From Candidatus Zixiibacteriota bacterium (GTDB lineage: Bacteria; RBG-13-66-14; B26-G2; WVWN01): a DNA stretch of 48,860 nt. Positions 1 to 7,646 of this stretch are shown piece after piece. A model generated the notes under the pieces. The model was given only the letters and a program-made list of their open reading frames with translations. It searched no databases and had not been told where the DNA came from. Both the position numbers and the translations under genes were made by a program. Each line of letters starts with the position of its first letter. The first letter of the stretch is position 1. The stretch spans positions 54,954 to 103,813 of the forward strand of contig WVWN01000065.1 in the NCBI GenBank assembly GCA_011773985.1, read 5' to 3'.

Positions 1-129
1 TACGCCGTCCAGGGGCGGGGGGCGCTTTTGATAGAGCGCGTCGTCGGTGACTACTTCAACGTCGTCGGCCTGCCGCTTTACCGTCTCTCCAAGATGCTCG
101 CGGCCTTCGGCCTTAAGGCACTCCCGTGA
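1..129 (+). CDS. maf: Maf nucleotide pyrophosphatase, C-terminal end (5' part outside window)
   Basis: Reading frame 1 is open from the first base to a TGA at 127-129 and gives 42 residues. They include [23 protein letters not shown] and a final hydrophobic helix, which is the conserved C-terminus of Maf/HAM1-fold pyrophosphatases. The family hydrolyses dTTP, UTP or modified nucleoside triphosphates to monophosphates in the cytoplasm (house-cleaning, formerly 'septum formation inhibitor'). The missing N-terminus would show which substrate subclass this is. The stop codon overlaps the GTG start of recG (GTGA), so the two are probably translationally coupled. Confidence 0.85.
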   Translation, partial: YAVQGRGALLIERVVGDYFNVVGLPLYRLSKMLAAFGLKALP

Positions 130-2480
130 CGGAAAACGTCAAAGAGGTAATCGCGAAGATGCGGCGGCCGACCGCGTTGGCCGTCGCCTTCGACTATTAC
201 GGCCTGGAGAAGCTCCGCGGCGTCGAGCGGCGTATGCGGGAGTGGGCCGCGGAGGGCCGCGCCGCGGCGCGTGACGGCCGCGCCCGGACGCTCTTCGACC
301 AGATCGCGTCGCTCTTCGTCGACGAGCGGCCCGATTTGCTGGCCGAACGGCTCGAGCGGGCGTCGCGCCTACTCGACGAAATCGAGCGTCCGTCCGGGCC
401 GCCGACCGTGCGCAAGAAAAGGCCCGACGCCGACACGAACGTCCAGTACCTCAAGGGCGTGGGGCCGGCGCGGGCGCGCGCGTTCGCCAATCTCGGCGTT
501 ACCACGGCGCGGGACCTCTTGTACCTGTTCCCCCGCGACTACGTCGACCGCTCGAGCGTAACGCCGCTCTCGGACGTGCGCGTCGGCGACGACGTTACGG
601 TCGAGGGGACCGTGGGCGAGATAGTCCTGGAGCGAAAGCGCCGCGGAAAGACGCTCGTGACCGCGCTTTTGTCCGACGAGAGCGGCGACATCCTGCTGAA
701 GTGGTTCAACGCCCCCTACGTGGCCGACAAAGTAGCCGCGGGCGACCGCGTCGTCGCGAGCGGCAAGGTCAAGTTCTACGAGGCGCCGCAGCTCATCAAC
801 CCGGAGTTCGAGGTTTTAGCGGAGGCCGACGCCGGCGAATCTTTCCGCGGCATAACGCCGATTTACCCGCTGTCCGCGGGCCTGAACCAACGCGCGGTCC
901 GGCGGGCCGCGCGGGAAGCGCTCGACGCCCTCGCGGCCAAGCTTCCCGAGCCGCTGCCGGCGGCGGTCCTCGCGCGGACCGGCTTTCCGCCGCTAGCCGA
1001 GGCGCTGCGGCAAGTCCACTACCCGGACGATATGGAGGAGCAGCGGCGCGCGCGGCGGCGCCTCAGCTTCGAATACCTCTACCTCATGGAGGTGGGCCTG
1101 CTCATCAAAAAGCGCCGCGAGCTCGCCCGCGCGGGCGTGCGCATCCGCGGCGACGGCTCGCTACGGGCCCGCCTGGAGCTCCCCTTCGAGCTTACGGGCG
1201 CGCAGAAGAAGGCGCTCGCGGCCATCGACGAAGACCTCGCCGCCCCCTGGCCCATGCGCCGCCTGCTACAGGGCGACGTCGGCTCGGGCAAAACCGTCGT
1301 CGCCCTCGAGGCGATGCTCGCCGCGGCGGAGGCCGGCTTCCAGGCCGCGCTCATGGCGCCCACGGAAATTCTCGCCCGGCAACATTGGCGGACCGCGGCG
1401 GCGCTGCTCGAGCCCGCGGACATCGCCTGCGAGCTCCTCGCGGCCACGACGCCGGCCGGCGACCGAGAGCGTATCCTGGCGGGCCTAGCCGACGGCGGCC
1501 TGCGCCTCGTCGTCGGGACCCACGCACTGCTCGAGCCGGACGTTGAGTTTAAAAACCTGGGCCTGGCCGTCGTCGACGAGCAGCACCGCTTCGGCGTCGA
1601 CCAGCGCCAACGCCTCGCCGCCAAAGGCCCCTCGCCTAACGTCCTCGTCATGACGGCGACGCCCATACCGCGCACGCTCGCCCTCTGCGTCTACGGCGAC
1701 CTTGAGCTTACGATAATAGACGAGATGCCGGCGGGGCGCCCGGGCACGACGACGACCGTGCTCGCCGAGGGCCGGCGCGACGAGGCGTTCGAGCTGTTGG
1801 GCCGCGAGGTGGCCGCCGGGCGCCAGGGCTTCGTCGTCTACCCCGTCATCGAGGAATCGGAGGCGAACGCGCTCAAGGCGGCGACGGCTATGGCCGAAAA
1901 ACTTGCCGGGGAAACTTTCCCGGATTATAGAATAGGGCTGGTGCACGGCCGCCTCCCGGCAGACGAGCGCGAGGCGACGATGGCGGCCTTTAGGCACGGC
2001 GACGTGGACGTATTGGTGGCGACGACGGTGGTGGAGGTGGGGTTGGACGTACCGAACGCGACGGCGATGGTAGTCGAGCACGCCGACCGCTACGGACTGT
2101 CGCAGCTGCACCAGCTCCGCGGCCGCGTAGGCCGGGGCGAGCACCGAGCCTACTTCGTCGCGGTCGCGCCGACGAAAACGACCGCTGAGGCCAAGGCACG
2201 CCTCAAGACGCTCGCGCGCACGTCGGACGGCTTCGAGATCGCGGAGGCGGATTTGGGCATCCGGGGCCCCGGCGAGCTTCTCGGCACGAGGCAGCACGGC
2301 CTGCCCGATTTCGCGCTCCAGGCTCTCGTCCGCGACCGGGACCTCTTGGAGCTTGCGCGCGAGCTGGCGGCGGCCACGTTGGCGGAGGACGAGCGGCTGG
2401 CGCGGGCCGAGCACGCGGCGCTGAGGCAGCGCATACGGGCCGACTTCGGCCGGCGGCTGCAGCTCGCCGGCGCGGTATAA
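126..2480 (+). CDS. recG: ATP-dependent DNA helicase RecG
   Basis: A superfamily 2 helicase that remodels stalled replication forks and branch-migrates Holliday junctions. At 784 residues it is somewhat longer than E. coli RecG (693); the excess is an N-terminal helical extension of about 105 residues before the first helix-hairpin element ([10 protein letters not shown]). An OB-fold wedge domain covers about 150-235. Walker A GDVGSGKT lies near 384-391, the DEQH-type motif II (VVDEQHRFG) near 481, TATPIPRTL near 509 and the QLRGRVGRG motif VI near 662. Start GTG at 126 overlaps the maf stop. A REP-like palindrome follows the stop codon and may serve as terminator. Confidence 0.97.
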   Translation: MTENVKEVIAKMRRPTALAVAFDYYGLEKLRGVERRMREWAAEGRAAARDGRARTLFDQIASLFVDERPDLLAERLERASRLLDEIERPSGPPTVRKKRPDADTNVQYLKGVGPARARAFANLGVTTARDLLYLFPRDYVDRSSVTPLSDVRVGDDVTVEGTVGEIVLERKRRGKTLVTALLSDESGDILLKWFNAPYVADKVAAGDRVVASGKVKFYEAPQLINPEFEVLAEADAGESFRGITPIYPLSAGLNQRAVRRAAREALDALAAKLPEPLPAAVLARTGFPPLAEALRQVHYPDDMEEQRRARRRLSFEYLYLMEVGLLIKKRRELARAGVRIRGDGSLRARLELPFELTGAQKKALAAIDEDLAAPWPMRRLLQGDVGSGKTVVALEAMLAAAEAGFQAALMAPTEILARQHWRTAAALLEPADIACELLAATTPAGDRERILAGLADGGLRLVVGTHALLEPDVEFKNLGLAVVDEQHRFGVDQRQRLAAKGPSPNVLVMTATPIPRTLALCVYGDLELTIIDEMPAGRPGTTTTVLAEGRRDEAFELLGREVAAGRQGFVVYPVIEESEANALKAATAMAEKLAGETFPDYRIGLVHGRLPADEREATMAAFRHGDVDVLVATTVVEVGLDVPNATAMVVEHADRYGLSQLHQLRGRVGRGEHRAYFVAVAPTKTTAEAKARLKTLARTSDGFEIAEADLGIRGPGELLGTRQHGLPDFALQALVRDRDLLELARELAAATLAEDERLARAEHAALRQRIRADFGRRLQLAGAV

Positions 2481-2565
2481 TCCCGAGATACGTAGGGGCC
2501 GTGTCTTTAGACCGGCCCGAGATAAAGACGGGCCGACCTAAAGGTCGGCCCCTACATGTATCTGG
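2481..2565. repeat. REP/MITE-like imperfect palindrome (possible bidirectional terminator)
   Basis: About 85 bases form nested inverted repeats. The outer arms read TCCCGAGATACGTAGGGGCC (2481-2500) and the near-complement ending at about 2565. The core holds a perfect 10-bp stem, GGGCCGACCT/AGGTCGGCCC, at about 2530-2551. It begins directly after the recG stop codon and lies between convergent genes. The structure fits a REP-type palindromic element that could also terminate transcription from both sides. A second copy in this window was not found, so the mobile nature is inferred. Confidence 0.6.
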
Positions 2566-2582
2566 GAATGCGCCAGCCGCCC

Positions 2583-2644
2583 CTACCTAAACAACGCCTT
2601 TATGCGGGCGGGGGATGCGGGCGCGACGGCGCGAATGGCGCCGG
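2583..2644 (-). pseudogene. Orphan C-terminal tail remnant (VAPASPARIKALFR)
   Basis: On the minus strand, directly after the stop codon of the 2645-3076 lipoprotein but in another frame, the DNA encodes AIRAVAPASPARIKALFR and then a TAG. This matches the 14-residue tail found at the end of four propeller proteins in this window. There is no start codon or ribosome site and no propeller sequence upstream, so it is read as a relic of a decayed gene. Beyond the TAG the sequence reads GTAGGGGCGG, which resembles the GTAGGGGC edge of the neighbouring palindrome. Confidence 0.55.
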
Positions 2645-3076
2645 TTACTTCTTCTCCAACTTCTCCGCGCCCGTTTTCGTGCGGTCCTCTCGGGCCGAAA
2701 TGCCGTCCAACGAGCCGTCCGGGTTTATAGTGTAGGCCACGACGCCGTAGCGATACCCGTCCCAAAAGCCGACGACGAAGGTGTCGTCGCGCCTGATGGC
2801 GACGCCGTCGTAGGGCGCGCCGTCGCCGACGCGGCGCTTTACCCAATATACCTCCCGCGCCGGTATTACCTCGACCTCGCAAGCGTACGCGTTGCCGTCG
2901 GCGTCCGTGCCGCCGCCGGCGTACGTTCCTTTAACTTCGGTAATTGGCACGGCCTCCTCGGCGACCTCGGCCTCGGCCGTCTCGGCGCGCGTTACCTCCG
3001 CCGGCGGTTTCCGGCACGACGCGAGGAGCGCGGCGGCGAACGCGGCCGTAAGGGCTAGATAAATTATCCCTTTCAT
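2645..3076 (-). CDS. Small lipoprotein with repeat-like beta domain, function unknown
   Basis: The 143-residue product has a lipoprotein signal peptide with lipobox LLAS-C (Cys at about 21), followed by a charged linker rich in Glu and Ala. The globular part (about 48-138) shows GTYAGGGTDADG, a Tyr/Trp-rich strand pattern and NPDGSLDG. The next gene upstream, at 3102-3458, carries the same domain without the linker, so the two are paralogues. The start ATG follows GGGGAGGG. It lies 25 bases downstream of the paralogue's stop, so both are probably in one operon. I do not recognise a named function. Outer-membrane or periplasmic anchoring is inferred from the lipobox. Confidence 0.8.
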   Translation of the reverse strand: MKGIIYLALTAAFAAALLASCRKPPAEVTRAETAEAEVAEEAVPITEVKGTYAGGGTDADGNAYACEVEVIPAREVYWVKRRVGDGAPYDGVAIRRDDTFVVGFWDGYRYGVVAYTINPDGSLDGISAREDRTKTGAEKLEKK

Positions 3077-3101
3077 ACGCCCTCCCCTTGGCGCCGTTGC
3101 G

Positions 3102-3458
3102 TTATTCCTTGCATAGTTTTTCCGTGCCCTTTTCCTTAAAACCCGGCAGGCCGAATACGCCGTCCAACCGGCCGTCGCCTTCGATTTTATATATGGCGAC
3201 GCCGTAGCCGACGTCCGCGGCGTATCCTACGCATAGGAGGCCGTTCTTGATTACGCCCACGCCGCCGTAATCGTACCCTTCGAAGTACCAACGGATTTTG
3301 TAGACGTCGCCCGTTTTTTTTATTTCTACCTTGCAGCTGTACGGATGCTTTGTGTGGGGGTCCGTGCCGAAGGCCGTATAATCGCCGGCGACGTCGTCGG
3401 CCGCCGTAGCGGCAAACCCTAGCGAAATCGCAAGCCCACATAAAGTTATGGCTCTCAC
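3102..3458 (-). CDS. Secreted paralogue of the neighbouring lipoprotein, function unknown
   Basis: The 118-residue product has a Sec signal peptide (about 1-19, cut after AATA) without a lipobox cysteine. The domain has the same landmarks as its neighbour: GDYTAFGTDPHT, YSCKVEI, a VGYA...GYGVAIYKI stretch and GDGRLDGVFG. Pairing a soluble form with a lipid-anchored form of one domain suggests duplication with divergent localisation. The GTG start is supported by AGGAGG 7 bases upstream. A good promoter lies at 3494-3522, and 2645-3076 follows after 25 bases, so this is the first gene of a two-gene unit. No function can be assigned. Confidence 0.8.
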   Translation of the reverse strand: MRAITLCGLAISLGFAATAADDVAGDYTAFGTDPHTKHPYSCKVEIKKTGDVYKIRWYFEGYDYGGVGVIKNGLLCVGYAADVGYGVAIYKIEGDGRLDGVFGLPGFKEKGTEKLCKE

Positions 3459-3493
3459 GGCGCACCTCCTCTTTCGTCCAATATTACGCGGCC

Positions 3494-3522
3494 ATTTTAG
3501 AAAACCGTCGGCCGGAGTGCAA
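3494..3522 (-). promoter_or_regulatory. Sigma-70-type promoter of the 3458-2645 gene pair
   Basis: On the minus strand, -35 TTGCAC (3517-3522) and -10 TAAAAT (3494-3499) are separated by exactly 17 bases. The -10 ends about 35 bases before the GTG start. Confidence 0.6.
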
Positions 3523-3645
3523 TCCTTTTCGTCGCTGTTTGTGGGACGGCGTAGTTTCCGGGGCCGCTTCCGTCGGTTTGTCGCCGGCCGGAACGCGGCG
3601 CCCTTACGGCGTTTTCCCCCTGGCCGGTTCCGCGCTCATCAATTA

Positions 3646-3674
3646 AGAAACCGCCCCGTACGAGGCGGCTTCCT
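3646..3674 (-). terminator. Rho-independent terminator after the truncated propeller gene
   Basis: The minus strand reads AAGCCGCC-TCGTACG-GGGCGGTTT followed by CTTAATT. The GC-rich stem ends in a T-rich run about 20 bases after the stop codon at 3692. Confidence 0.65.
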
Positions 3675-3691
3675 TAGTAGCGTCGTTCCGC

Positions 3692-4105
3692 CTATTTGAA
3701 AATAGCTTTAACCTTGCCTACCGAAGCGGGGGTCACGGTTACCGGGAAGGGGCAATGGACCTTGTATATGCGGTGGTAGCTGGTGGTAGTACCTATCCAG
3801 AGGTATTCGCCGAAGTTGGTGAAGGCGAGCGCCGGGCCGGGCGGGGACGTGAAAGTAGCCGTAATGGAACCGGTGGCGACGTCGCGGCCGACGATAGTGG
3901 TTCCCGATCTGCCCCAGACGAGCTTGTTACGCCAGTCGTACGCTATGTCGTACAGGCCGCTGGCGCCGAACGACGACATAATGCTGCCCGTGGTTAGTTG
4001 ACGGCGCCACACGTAAGCGGGGGAACTGTCGCTGGTTAACATCGCGGTCGGGGCAAAGTTAACGTAAAACGGTCCGATAACGTTAAAATAATAGATAGGG
4101 AATTC
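3692..4105 (-). pseudogene. 5'-truncated beta-propeller protein with C-terminal tail
   Basis: The ATG at 4042 would give 116 residues, but the frame is open to 4105, and the translated sequence before the ATG still continues the homology to the C-terminal half of the propeller at 46549-47319. Shared landmarks are LTSDSSP versus FTSDTGP, a shared AYDWRN, and IYKVHCP versus IYRIHCP. No signal peptide, Shine-Dalgarno site or promoter is visible before the ATG. The homology ends in an AT-rich patch next to the terminator at 4116-4138. The product ends in VTPASVGKVKAIFK, a full copy of the tail. It looks like a gene that lost its 5' half; expression as a short protein cannot be excluded. Confidence 0.65.
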
Positions 4106-4115
4106 CTAATTAAAT

Positions 4116-4138
4116 AAAAGGCCCTTTCGGGCCTTTTT
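4116..4138 (-). terminator. Rho-independent terminator of the 4192-4617 lipoprotein
   Basis: AAAAGGCCC-GAAA-GGGCCTTTT is a perfect stem with a tetraloop, followed on the minus strand by ATTTAATTA. It works on either strand and lies about 55 bases after the stop codon. Confidence 0.75.
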
Positions 4139-4191
4139 GATTCGCCACGTTAAATTATTATTTATTTAAAAGTGGAACGTTTGCAAGCTTG

Positions 4192-4617
4192 TCAGTGGCA
4201 GTAAATATTTATTGGGCCTAAAAAGTAAGTTGGCCCGCCCCCTTGTAGAACGAAAGGCTCCGAAGGGGTACCGTCCTCTGCTATTGCTTGACAAGTATGG
4301 TAATGGTGTTCCGTCCATCTATCCATCCCAATCCATGCGACGTAGTAACCGGACTCGGAAGTTTCGTCAATTGCGCTTATTACCTCGTAACCGCAAGTGA
4401 TGCATTCTATGCAGACTAGGCAACCTTCGTACGGTTCCCCGGCTAAGTACACCTTCCCGTAAACGGACCACCAAGGCGCATCTTCGAAACAAACGTCTTT
4501 TTCTGGTTCCGGCGTGGTTGTGAGGTCGCTAGTACACCCGCATAGCAAGGATACTCCGGCCATTAATATTGCGACAACGGAAGCCGTTGTGACCGTCGCC
4601 ATTTTTATTTTTAACAT
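4192..4617 (-). CDS. Cys-rich lipoprotein with carboxypeptidase-regulatory-like fold
   Basis: The 141-residue product has a lipoprotein signal ending SLLCG-C (Cys at about 28). It then has a Thr/Pro/Glu linker and a domain starting VYGKVYLAGEPYEGCLVCIE, typical of transthyretin-like CarboxypepD_reg repeats. Six or more further cysteines in close pairs (CLVC, CITC) suggest disulfides or metal binding, which is an inference. GAGGAGG lies 9 bases before the first ATG, supporting that start over a second ATG six codons in. Base composition is clearly more AT-rich than that of its neighbours, consistent with different ancestry. It has its own promoter (4657-4685) and terminator, so it is monocistronic. 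Confidence 0.75.
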   Translation of the reverse strand: MLKIKMATVTTASVVAILMAGVSLLCGCTSDLTTTPEPEKDVCFEDAPWWSVYGKVYLAGEPYEGCLVCIECITCGYEVISAIDETSESGYYVAWIGMDRWTEHHYHTCQAIAEDGTPSEPFVLQGGGPTYFLGPINIYCH

Positions 4618-4656
4618 TTTATTAACCTCCTCTTTTAACGCGACGAATACATTTAC

Positions 4657-4685
4657 ATGATAGCGAATGTTACTCGAAAAATCAA
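4657..4685 (-). promoter_or_regulatory. Sigma-70-type promoter of the 4192-4617 lipoprotein
   Basis: On the minus strand, -35 TTGATT (4680-4685) and -10 TATCAT (4657-4662) have a 17-base spacer and lie about 40 bases before the ATG. Confidence 0.55.
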
Positions 4686-5108
4686 GGAAAAAAGATGAAG
4701 GCGGTCAAAATTTATCAAAAAAGGTATCCGATATGAGGCTCGTTCTGTACGTTAATATGCAAGACTAAACTAAGATAAGCGTTCCCCGTACCGAAGTCGC
4801 GCCACTTAAAGCCATCGTTCAAATAATGGCCGTGGTACAAGGGTTGGACAAGGCGCTTAAGCCCCTTGCCCTGCCGGCGGACGGGACTTAGGAGGCATAT
4901 AGCCGGTGCGCCCCTACCTAAACAACGCCTTCACGCGGCCCAGCGACGTCGGCGCTACGGCCGGGCGTTACGCCACAAGAAATTGCGAGCGGCCGTTATG
5001 GGATGAATAACGCGTTGCGAACTCCGCGTATATTTAGTAGCATACTTAACGAGGAACAAGGAGTGGGTCATTGAATCCGAAGGCGGATCAAGAAGAAAGG
5101 AGAGGACG
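4686..5108. other. Non-coding stretch with an orphan tail and a near-palindrome
   Basis: No full gene is visible. The contents are a 20-bp near-palindrome at 4849-4868 (CAAGGCGCTTAAGCCCCTTG, one mismatched pair), the orphan tail at 4914-4961 on the minus strand, and the untranslated region before the gene at 5109. A short + strand frame around 4775-4890 reads protein-like but has stops at both ends and no recognised homology. The AT-rich patch at 5029-5055 may hold the promoter of the 5109 gene; the hexamers there are not convincing enough to call. Confidence 0.5.
4914..4961 (-). pseudogene. Orphan C-terminal tail remnant (VAPTSLGRVKALFR)
   Basis: The minus strand encodes RPAVAPTSLGRVKALFR then TAG, preceded in frame by a TAA only a few codons upstream. 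This is a near-perfect copy of the propeller tail, with no propeller attached. After the TAG comes GGGGCG, as at the 2583 copy. It is likely the last piece of a deleted gene. Confidence 0.6.
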
Positions 5109-5816
5109 GTGGTTAAAAAGATTACGGCGGCGGCTGCCGTCGCGGGTTTGATATCCCTCTTATGCGGCGCTTCGCCCGCGTGGGCGTATGGCGGCGGTAA
5201 GGCCTACCTAACGCCGGCCGAAGACCTCACGATAGCCGCAACGGGGCCGGGCGAAAAGAAAAAAGCCGAGGGTATATGGGAGGGCGTCAGGATTAGTGAC
5301 GCGTACGACAAGCTAAAATGCCCGCGATGCGGTACGTCCAACGACCTTCGCGCGGCCGAGTGTAGAAGATGCGGTTATCGCTTTCCCCAACCCTCCCCGG
5401 ACGTTACGGACCCGAGCATGGTTTTCGTCCCGGGAAGAGGTTACTACCGCGAGGGCGCGTTGGTCGAACCGGCGAAAGGTAGAAAAAGCCTTTGGTTGCC
5501 GGGGCTGGTGACGACGGGGGTCGGCCTGACCACCATGTACGTATCGGTGAGTTGGGCGGCGGCCGAGTCGTTCGAAGGTATCTTCGGCGGGGACCCCGGC
5601 ACTAAGGGAGCGGAAACGGCCTTCCTCATCGGGTCCGGGTTAACGGTCGTTGGCGGCGCATTAGTTTTAATCGGCTTTGCGAGTAAGACCAAGGCGGTTT
5701 ACGCGGTCGCGCAGCCCGCGCGGCGTACGGCCGTCGCGCGGGGCAGCAACGGCCCGCGACCGGTCGGCGCCGACGGGCCGGGTATCAAGTTAGAATTAAG
5801 CGTGAGCTTTATGTAG
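5109..5816 (+). CDS. Exported zinc-ribbon membrane protein, function unknown
   Basis: The 235-residue product starts at a GTG preceded by GAAAGGAG. An N-terminal signal peptide (about 1-26, ending SPAWA-Y) is followed by a zinc ribbon with CPRC and CRRC knuckles near residues 72-90. Two hydrophobic helices follow at about 128-150 and 170-192, separated by a short Gly-rich loop. The C-terminus ends in a beta-strand-like LELSVSFM. A zinc ribbon placed after a signal peptide is unusual, because most are cytoplasmic; either it is extracytoplasmic or the N-terminal helix is an uncleaved anchor. A terminator follows at 5881-5902. I do not recognise the family. Confidence 0.75.
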   Translation: MVKKITAAAAVAGLISLLCGASPAWAYGGGKAYLTPAEDLTIAATGPGEKKKAEGIWEGVRISDAYDKLKCPRCGTSNDLRAAECRRCGYRFPQPSPDVTDPSMVFVPGRGYYREGALVEPAKGRKSLWLPGLVTTGVGLTTMYVSVSWAAAESFEGIFGGDPGTKGAETAFLIGSGLTVVGGALVLIGFASKTKAVYAVAQPARRTAVARGSNGPRPVGADGPGIKLELSVSFM

Positions 5817-5880
5817 AGGAGCGGGGCGGCTAGCTCGTGATGGGGAACACTCGCCGGCGAGCCATATCGCAATAAAGAAT

Positions 5881-5902
5881 AAGCGCCCATGCGGGCGCTT
5901 TA
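5881..5902. terminator. Bidirectional hairpin terminator between convergent genes
   Basis: AAGCGCCC-ATG-CGGGCGCTTT forms a 7-8 bp GC stem, with T residues on the + side and TATTCTTTATT on the minus side. It lies between stop codons at 5816 and 5921. Confidence 0.7.
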
Positions 5903-5920
5903 GCTCGTATTACGAACGGA

Positions 5921-6397
5921 TTATTCCGGCACTTCGGCCTTCAAGGCGTAGTAGGCGTCTACCTGGGTTTTATCTAAGAGGACCACGAAAACCTCATCGT
6001 CCGTCGTCTCGGGAATATTGAAGGAAACGCTTTCTTCTTGGAGGGCCACTTCGATTTCTTTCTGCTCGAGGGTGTACATGGCGCCGTCGACGAGGTCGAC
6101 TACGACCCCTATTACGCCCGTGAGGAAAATGTCCGCTATCAGCGTACCGACTAAAATGTCGTTATCTACGCGGACCGTGACGGGCTTGTAACCCTCCTTT
6201 TCGAACTTGAAGGTATGGGAATCCCCTCGCTTTAGCTTTATGATAGTAGGGGTTTGGTACGTGTTGGCTCCGTCAACGGTGACTGTGCACCCGGGCGTAC
6301 TCCGGATGGCAACGTCGACCGTCGTGCCGTGGAAGATGGTTCCACAGCTCGCCATCAAAAGCGAAGCGACCGCCGCGATCGGCAGTGCCCTTTTCAT
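5921..6397 (-). CDS. PEGA-domain lipoprotein
   Basis: The 158-residue product has a lipoprotein signal with lipobox LMAS-C (Cys at about 18), then GTIFHGTT. A PEGA-type domain follows at about 30-65: STPGCTVTVDG, then TPTIIKLKRGDSHTFKFEKEGY and KPVTV. PEGA domains are small beta-sandwich surface modules of unknown ligand. A hydrophobic stretch near 82-103 (LVGTLIADIFLTGVIGVVVDLV) fits the conserved second part of this lipoprotein type. The ATG is preceded by GAAAGGAG. A candidate promoter (TTAACC-16-TATTAT) lies at 6416-6443. Location at the outer membrane or periplasm is inferred. Confidence 0.8.
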   Translation of the reverse strand: MKRALPIAAVASLLMASCGTIFHGTTVDVAIRSTPGCTVTVDGANTYQTPTIIKLKRGDSHTFKFEKEGYKPVTVRVDNDILVGTLIADIFLTGVIGVVVDLVDGAMYTLEQKEIEVALQEESVSFNIPETTDDEVFVVLLDKTQVDAYYALKAEVPE

Positions 6398-6415
6398 ACG
6401 CCGCTCCTTTCGTTA

Positions 6416-6443
6416 ATAATATCGTTATACGTTAAAAGGTTAA
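6416..6443 (-). promoter_or_regulatory. Candidate promoter of the PEGA lipoprotein
   Basis: On the minus strand, -35 TTAACC (6438-6443) and -10 TATTAT (6416-6421) have a 16-base spacer. This is a moderate match; an alternative -10 (TATAAC) lies a few bases upstream. Confidence 0.35.
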
Positions 6444-6713
6444 GAAACCCGCGACCGCCTTAAGTCCCGACGCGGGTAAAATTATTAACAGCGCCCCGTT
6501 ACGCTGTTAGGCGTAATAAAGCATTAATATACGCTCGCAACGGCCGCCCTCGCGGGCTTCCAGGGGAAAGCGCGAGGCGAGAATGACCATCATTTTTTAT
6601 TTTTATAAAACCCGCTTATCTTTGTCAAGGAAAAAGTTATACTTGACTTTTTATCTCATAAACGAGGGTATGCGTCGTTTACTATTGCTTTTGGTCTCCC
6701 GGCGTTAACGCCC
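6444..6713. other. Intergenic stretch, no gene seen
   Basis: AT-rich in 6580-6665 with GC-rich patches. A 7-bp inverted repeat (CCTCGCG...CGCGAGG, 6549-6577) and a 12-bp palindrome GGCGTTAACGCC just past the NHL stop codon (6701-6712) are visible. Neither has a T-run, so neither is called a terminator. Confidence 0.4.
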
Positions 6714-7646
6714 TCAGCGGAGCAGCGCCTTCACGCGGCCCAGCGAGGCGGGGGAGACAAACGGGTCGGACCAGCGGAAATATTGGACGCGGTGATTCCC
6801 AGATTCGACGACGTATACCCGCTTACCGTCCGCCGAAACGCGGACGTCCCACGGCGCGTAAAATTCTCCTTCACCGCCCCCTCTTATGCCCCATTTACCG
6901 AGAAAAGAGCCCGTCGGGGTGAAGTACTGGATACGGTTATTATACCGGTCGGCGACGTAGACGTAGCCGTTGGGCGCTACGGCCAAACCGTGGGCCTCGT
7001 CAAACTGGCCGTTCCCGGAACCCTTGGAGCCCCAACTCCCCAAAAGCGAGCCGGTCGGCGTATAGTAATAAACGCGGTTCTGGGCCCACCACCCGGTGAC
7101 GTAGACGTTGCCGTTAGGGGCAAGCGCCAAGCCGTCGGCCTTTGCCCCCCACGACCCAAGCATCGACCCGCTCGAGGTATAACGCGAGACGCGCTCGTCG
7201 CGAGCCTCGGCTACGTAAACCGTTCCCGCCGGCGTCACGCCGACGCCGAATGCGGCCCCGGGTACGCGGCCGCGCACCTGCCAAGTCCCGAGAAGCGAAC
7301 CGGCAGACGTGAAATATCCCACGTAGGCTTCGTATTGGGCGTCGCCGGAGGTCACGTATACGTTGCCGTTGGCCGCGACGGCGACGCCCTGCACGCTCGA
7401 GGCGGGCCAAGGCGCGGTCCATTTGCCGAGAAAATAGCCCGTAGACGTGAAACATTGAACGCGGCGGCCGAAGTGCTCCGTGACGTACACGTCTCCGCCG
7501 GGCGCTACGGCGACGCCCCACGGGAAATTGAACTCGCCGTCGCCTGACCCCAACCGGCCCCATTGCCCCTCGTATACCCAGCCGCCGAAGGCCGCGGCGA
7601 CCGCCAATGCCATCACCGTCAGCGCGAAAAACCTTACGCTTTTCAT
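6714..7646 (-). CDS. Secreted NHL-repeat beta-propeller with C-terminal tail
   Basis: The 310-residue product has a Sec signal peptide (about 1-21), then six NHL-type blades with the pattern GVAVAPxGxVYVxD...RVQYF. Blades 1, 5 and 6 are canonical; blades 2-4 have diverged. NHL propellers bind proteins, RNA or glycans; nothing here identifies the ligand. The last blade runs into SPASLGRVKALLR and stops, the tail shared with three other propeller genes. It is a paralogue of the gene at 47889-48857, and both have the signature WVYEGQWG after the signal peptide. GAGGA lies 5-6 bases before the ATG. Secretion is inferred from the signal peptide. Confidence 0.88.
   Translation of the reverse strand: MKSVRFFALTVMALAVAAAFGGWVYEGQWGRLGSGDGEFNFPWGVAVAPGGDVYVTEHFGRRVQCFTSTGYFLGKWTAPWPASSVQGVAVAANGNVYVTSGDAQYEAYVGYFTSAGSLLGTWQVRGRVPGAAFGVGVTPAGTVYVAEARDERVSRYTSSGSMLGSWGAKADGLALAPNGNVYVTGWWAQNRVYYYTPTGSLLGSWGSKGSGNGQFDEAHGLAVAPNGYVYVADRYNNRIQYFTPTGSFLGKWGIRGGGEGEFYAPWDVRVSADGKRVYVVESGNHRVQYFRWSDPFVSPASLGRVKALLR

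Noticed and set aside
1485-2414. A 309-codon open frame antisense to recG
   Set aside because: Composition is typical of a shadow frame, and recG is unmistakable on the other strand.
4775-4890. Short + strand frame (TKISVPRTEVAPLKAIVQ, then IMAVVQGLDKALKPLALP)
   Set aside because: Protein-like in feel, but closed by stops on both sides, with no strong start and no recognised family.
6701-6712. Palindrome GGCGTTAACGCC after the NHL gene as terminator
   Set aside because: No T-run follows and the stem is AT-centred; it may be coincidence.
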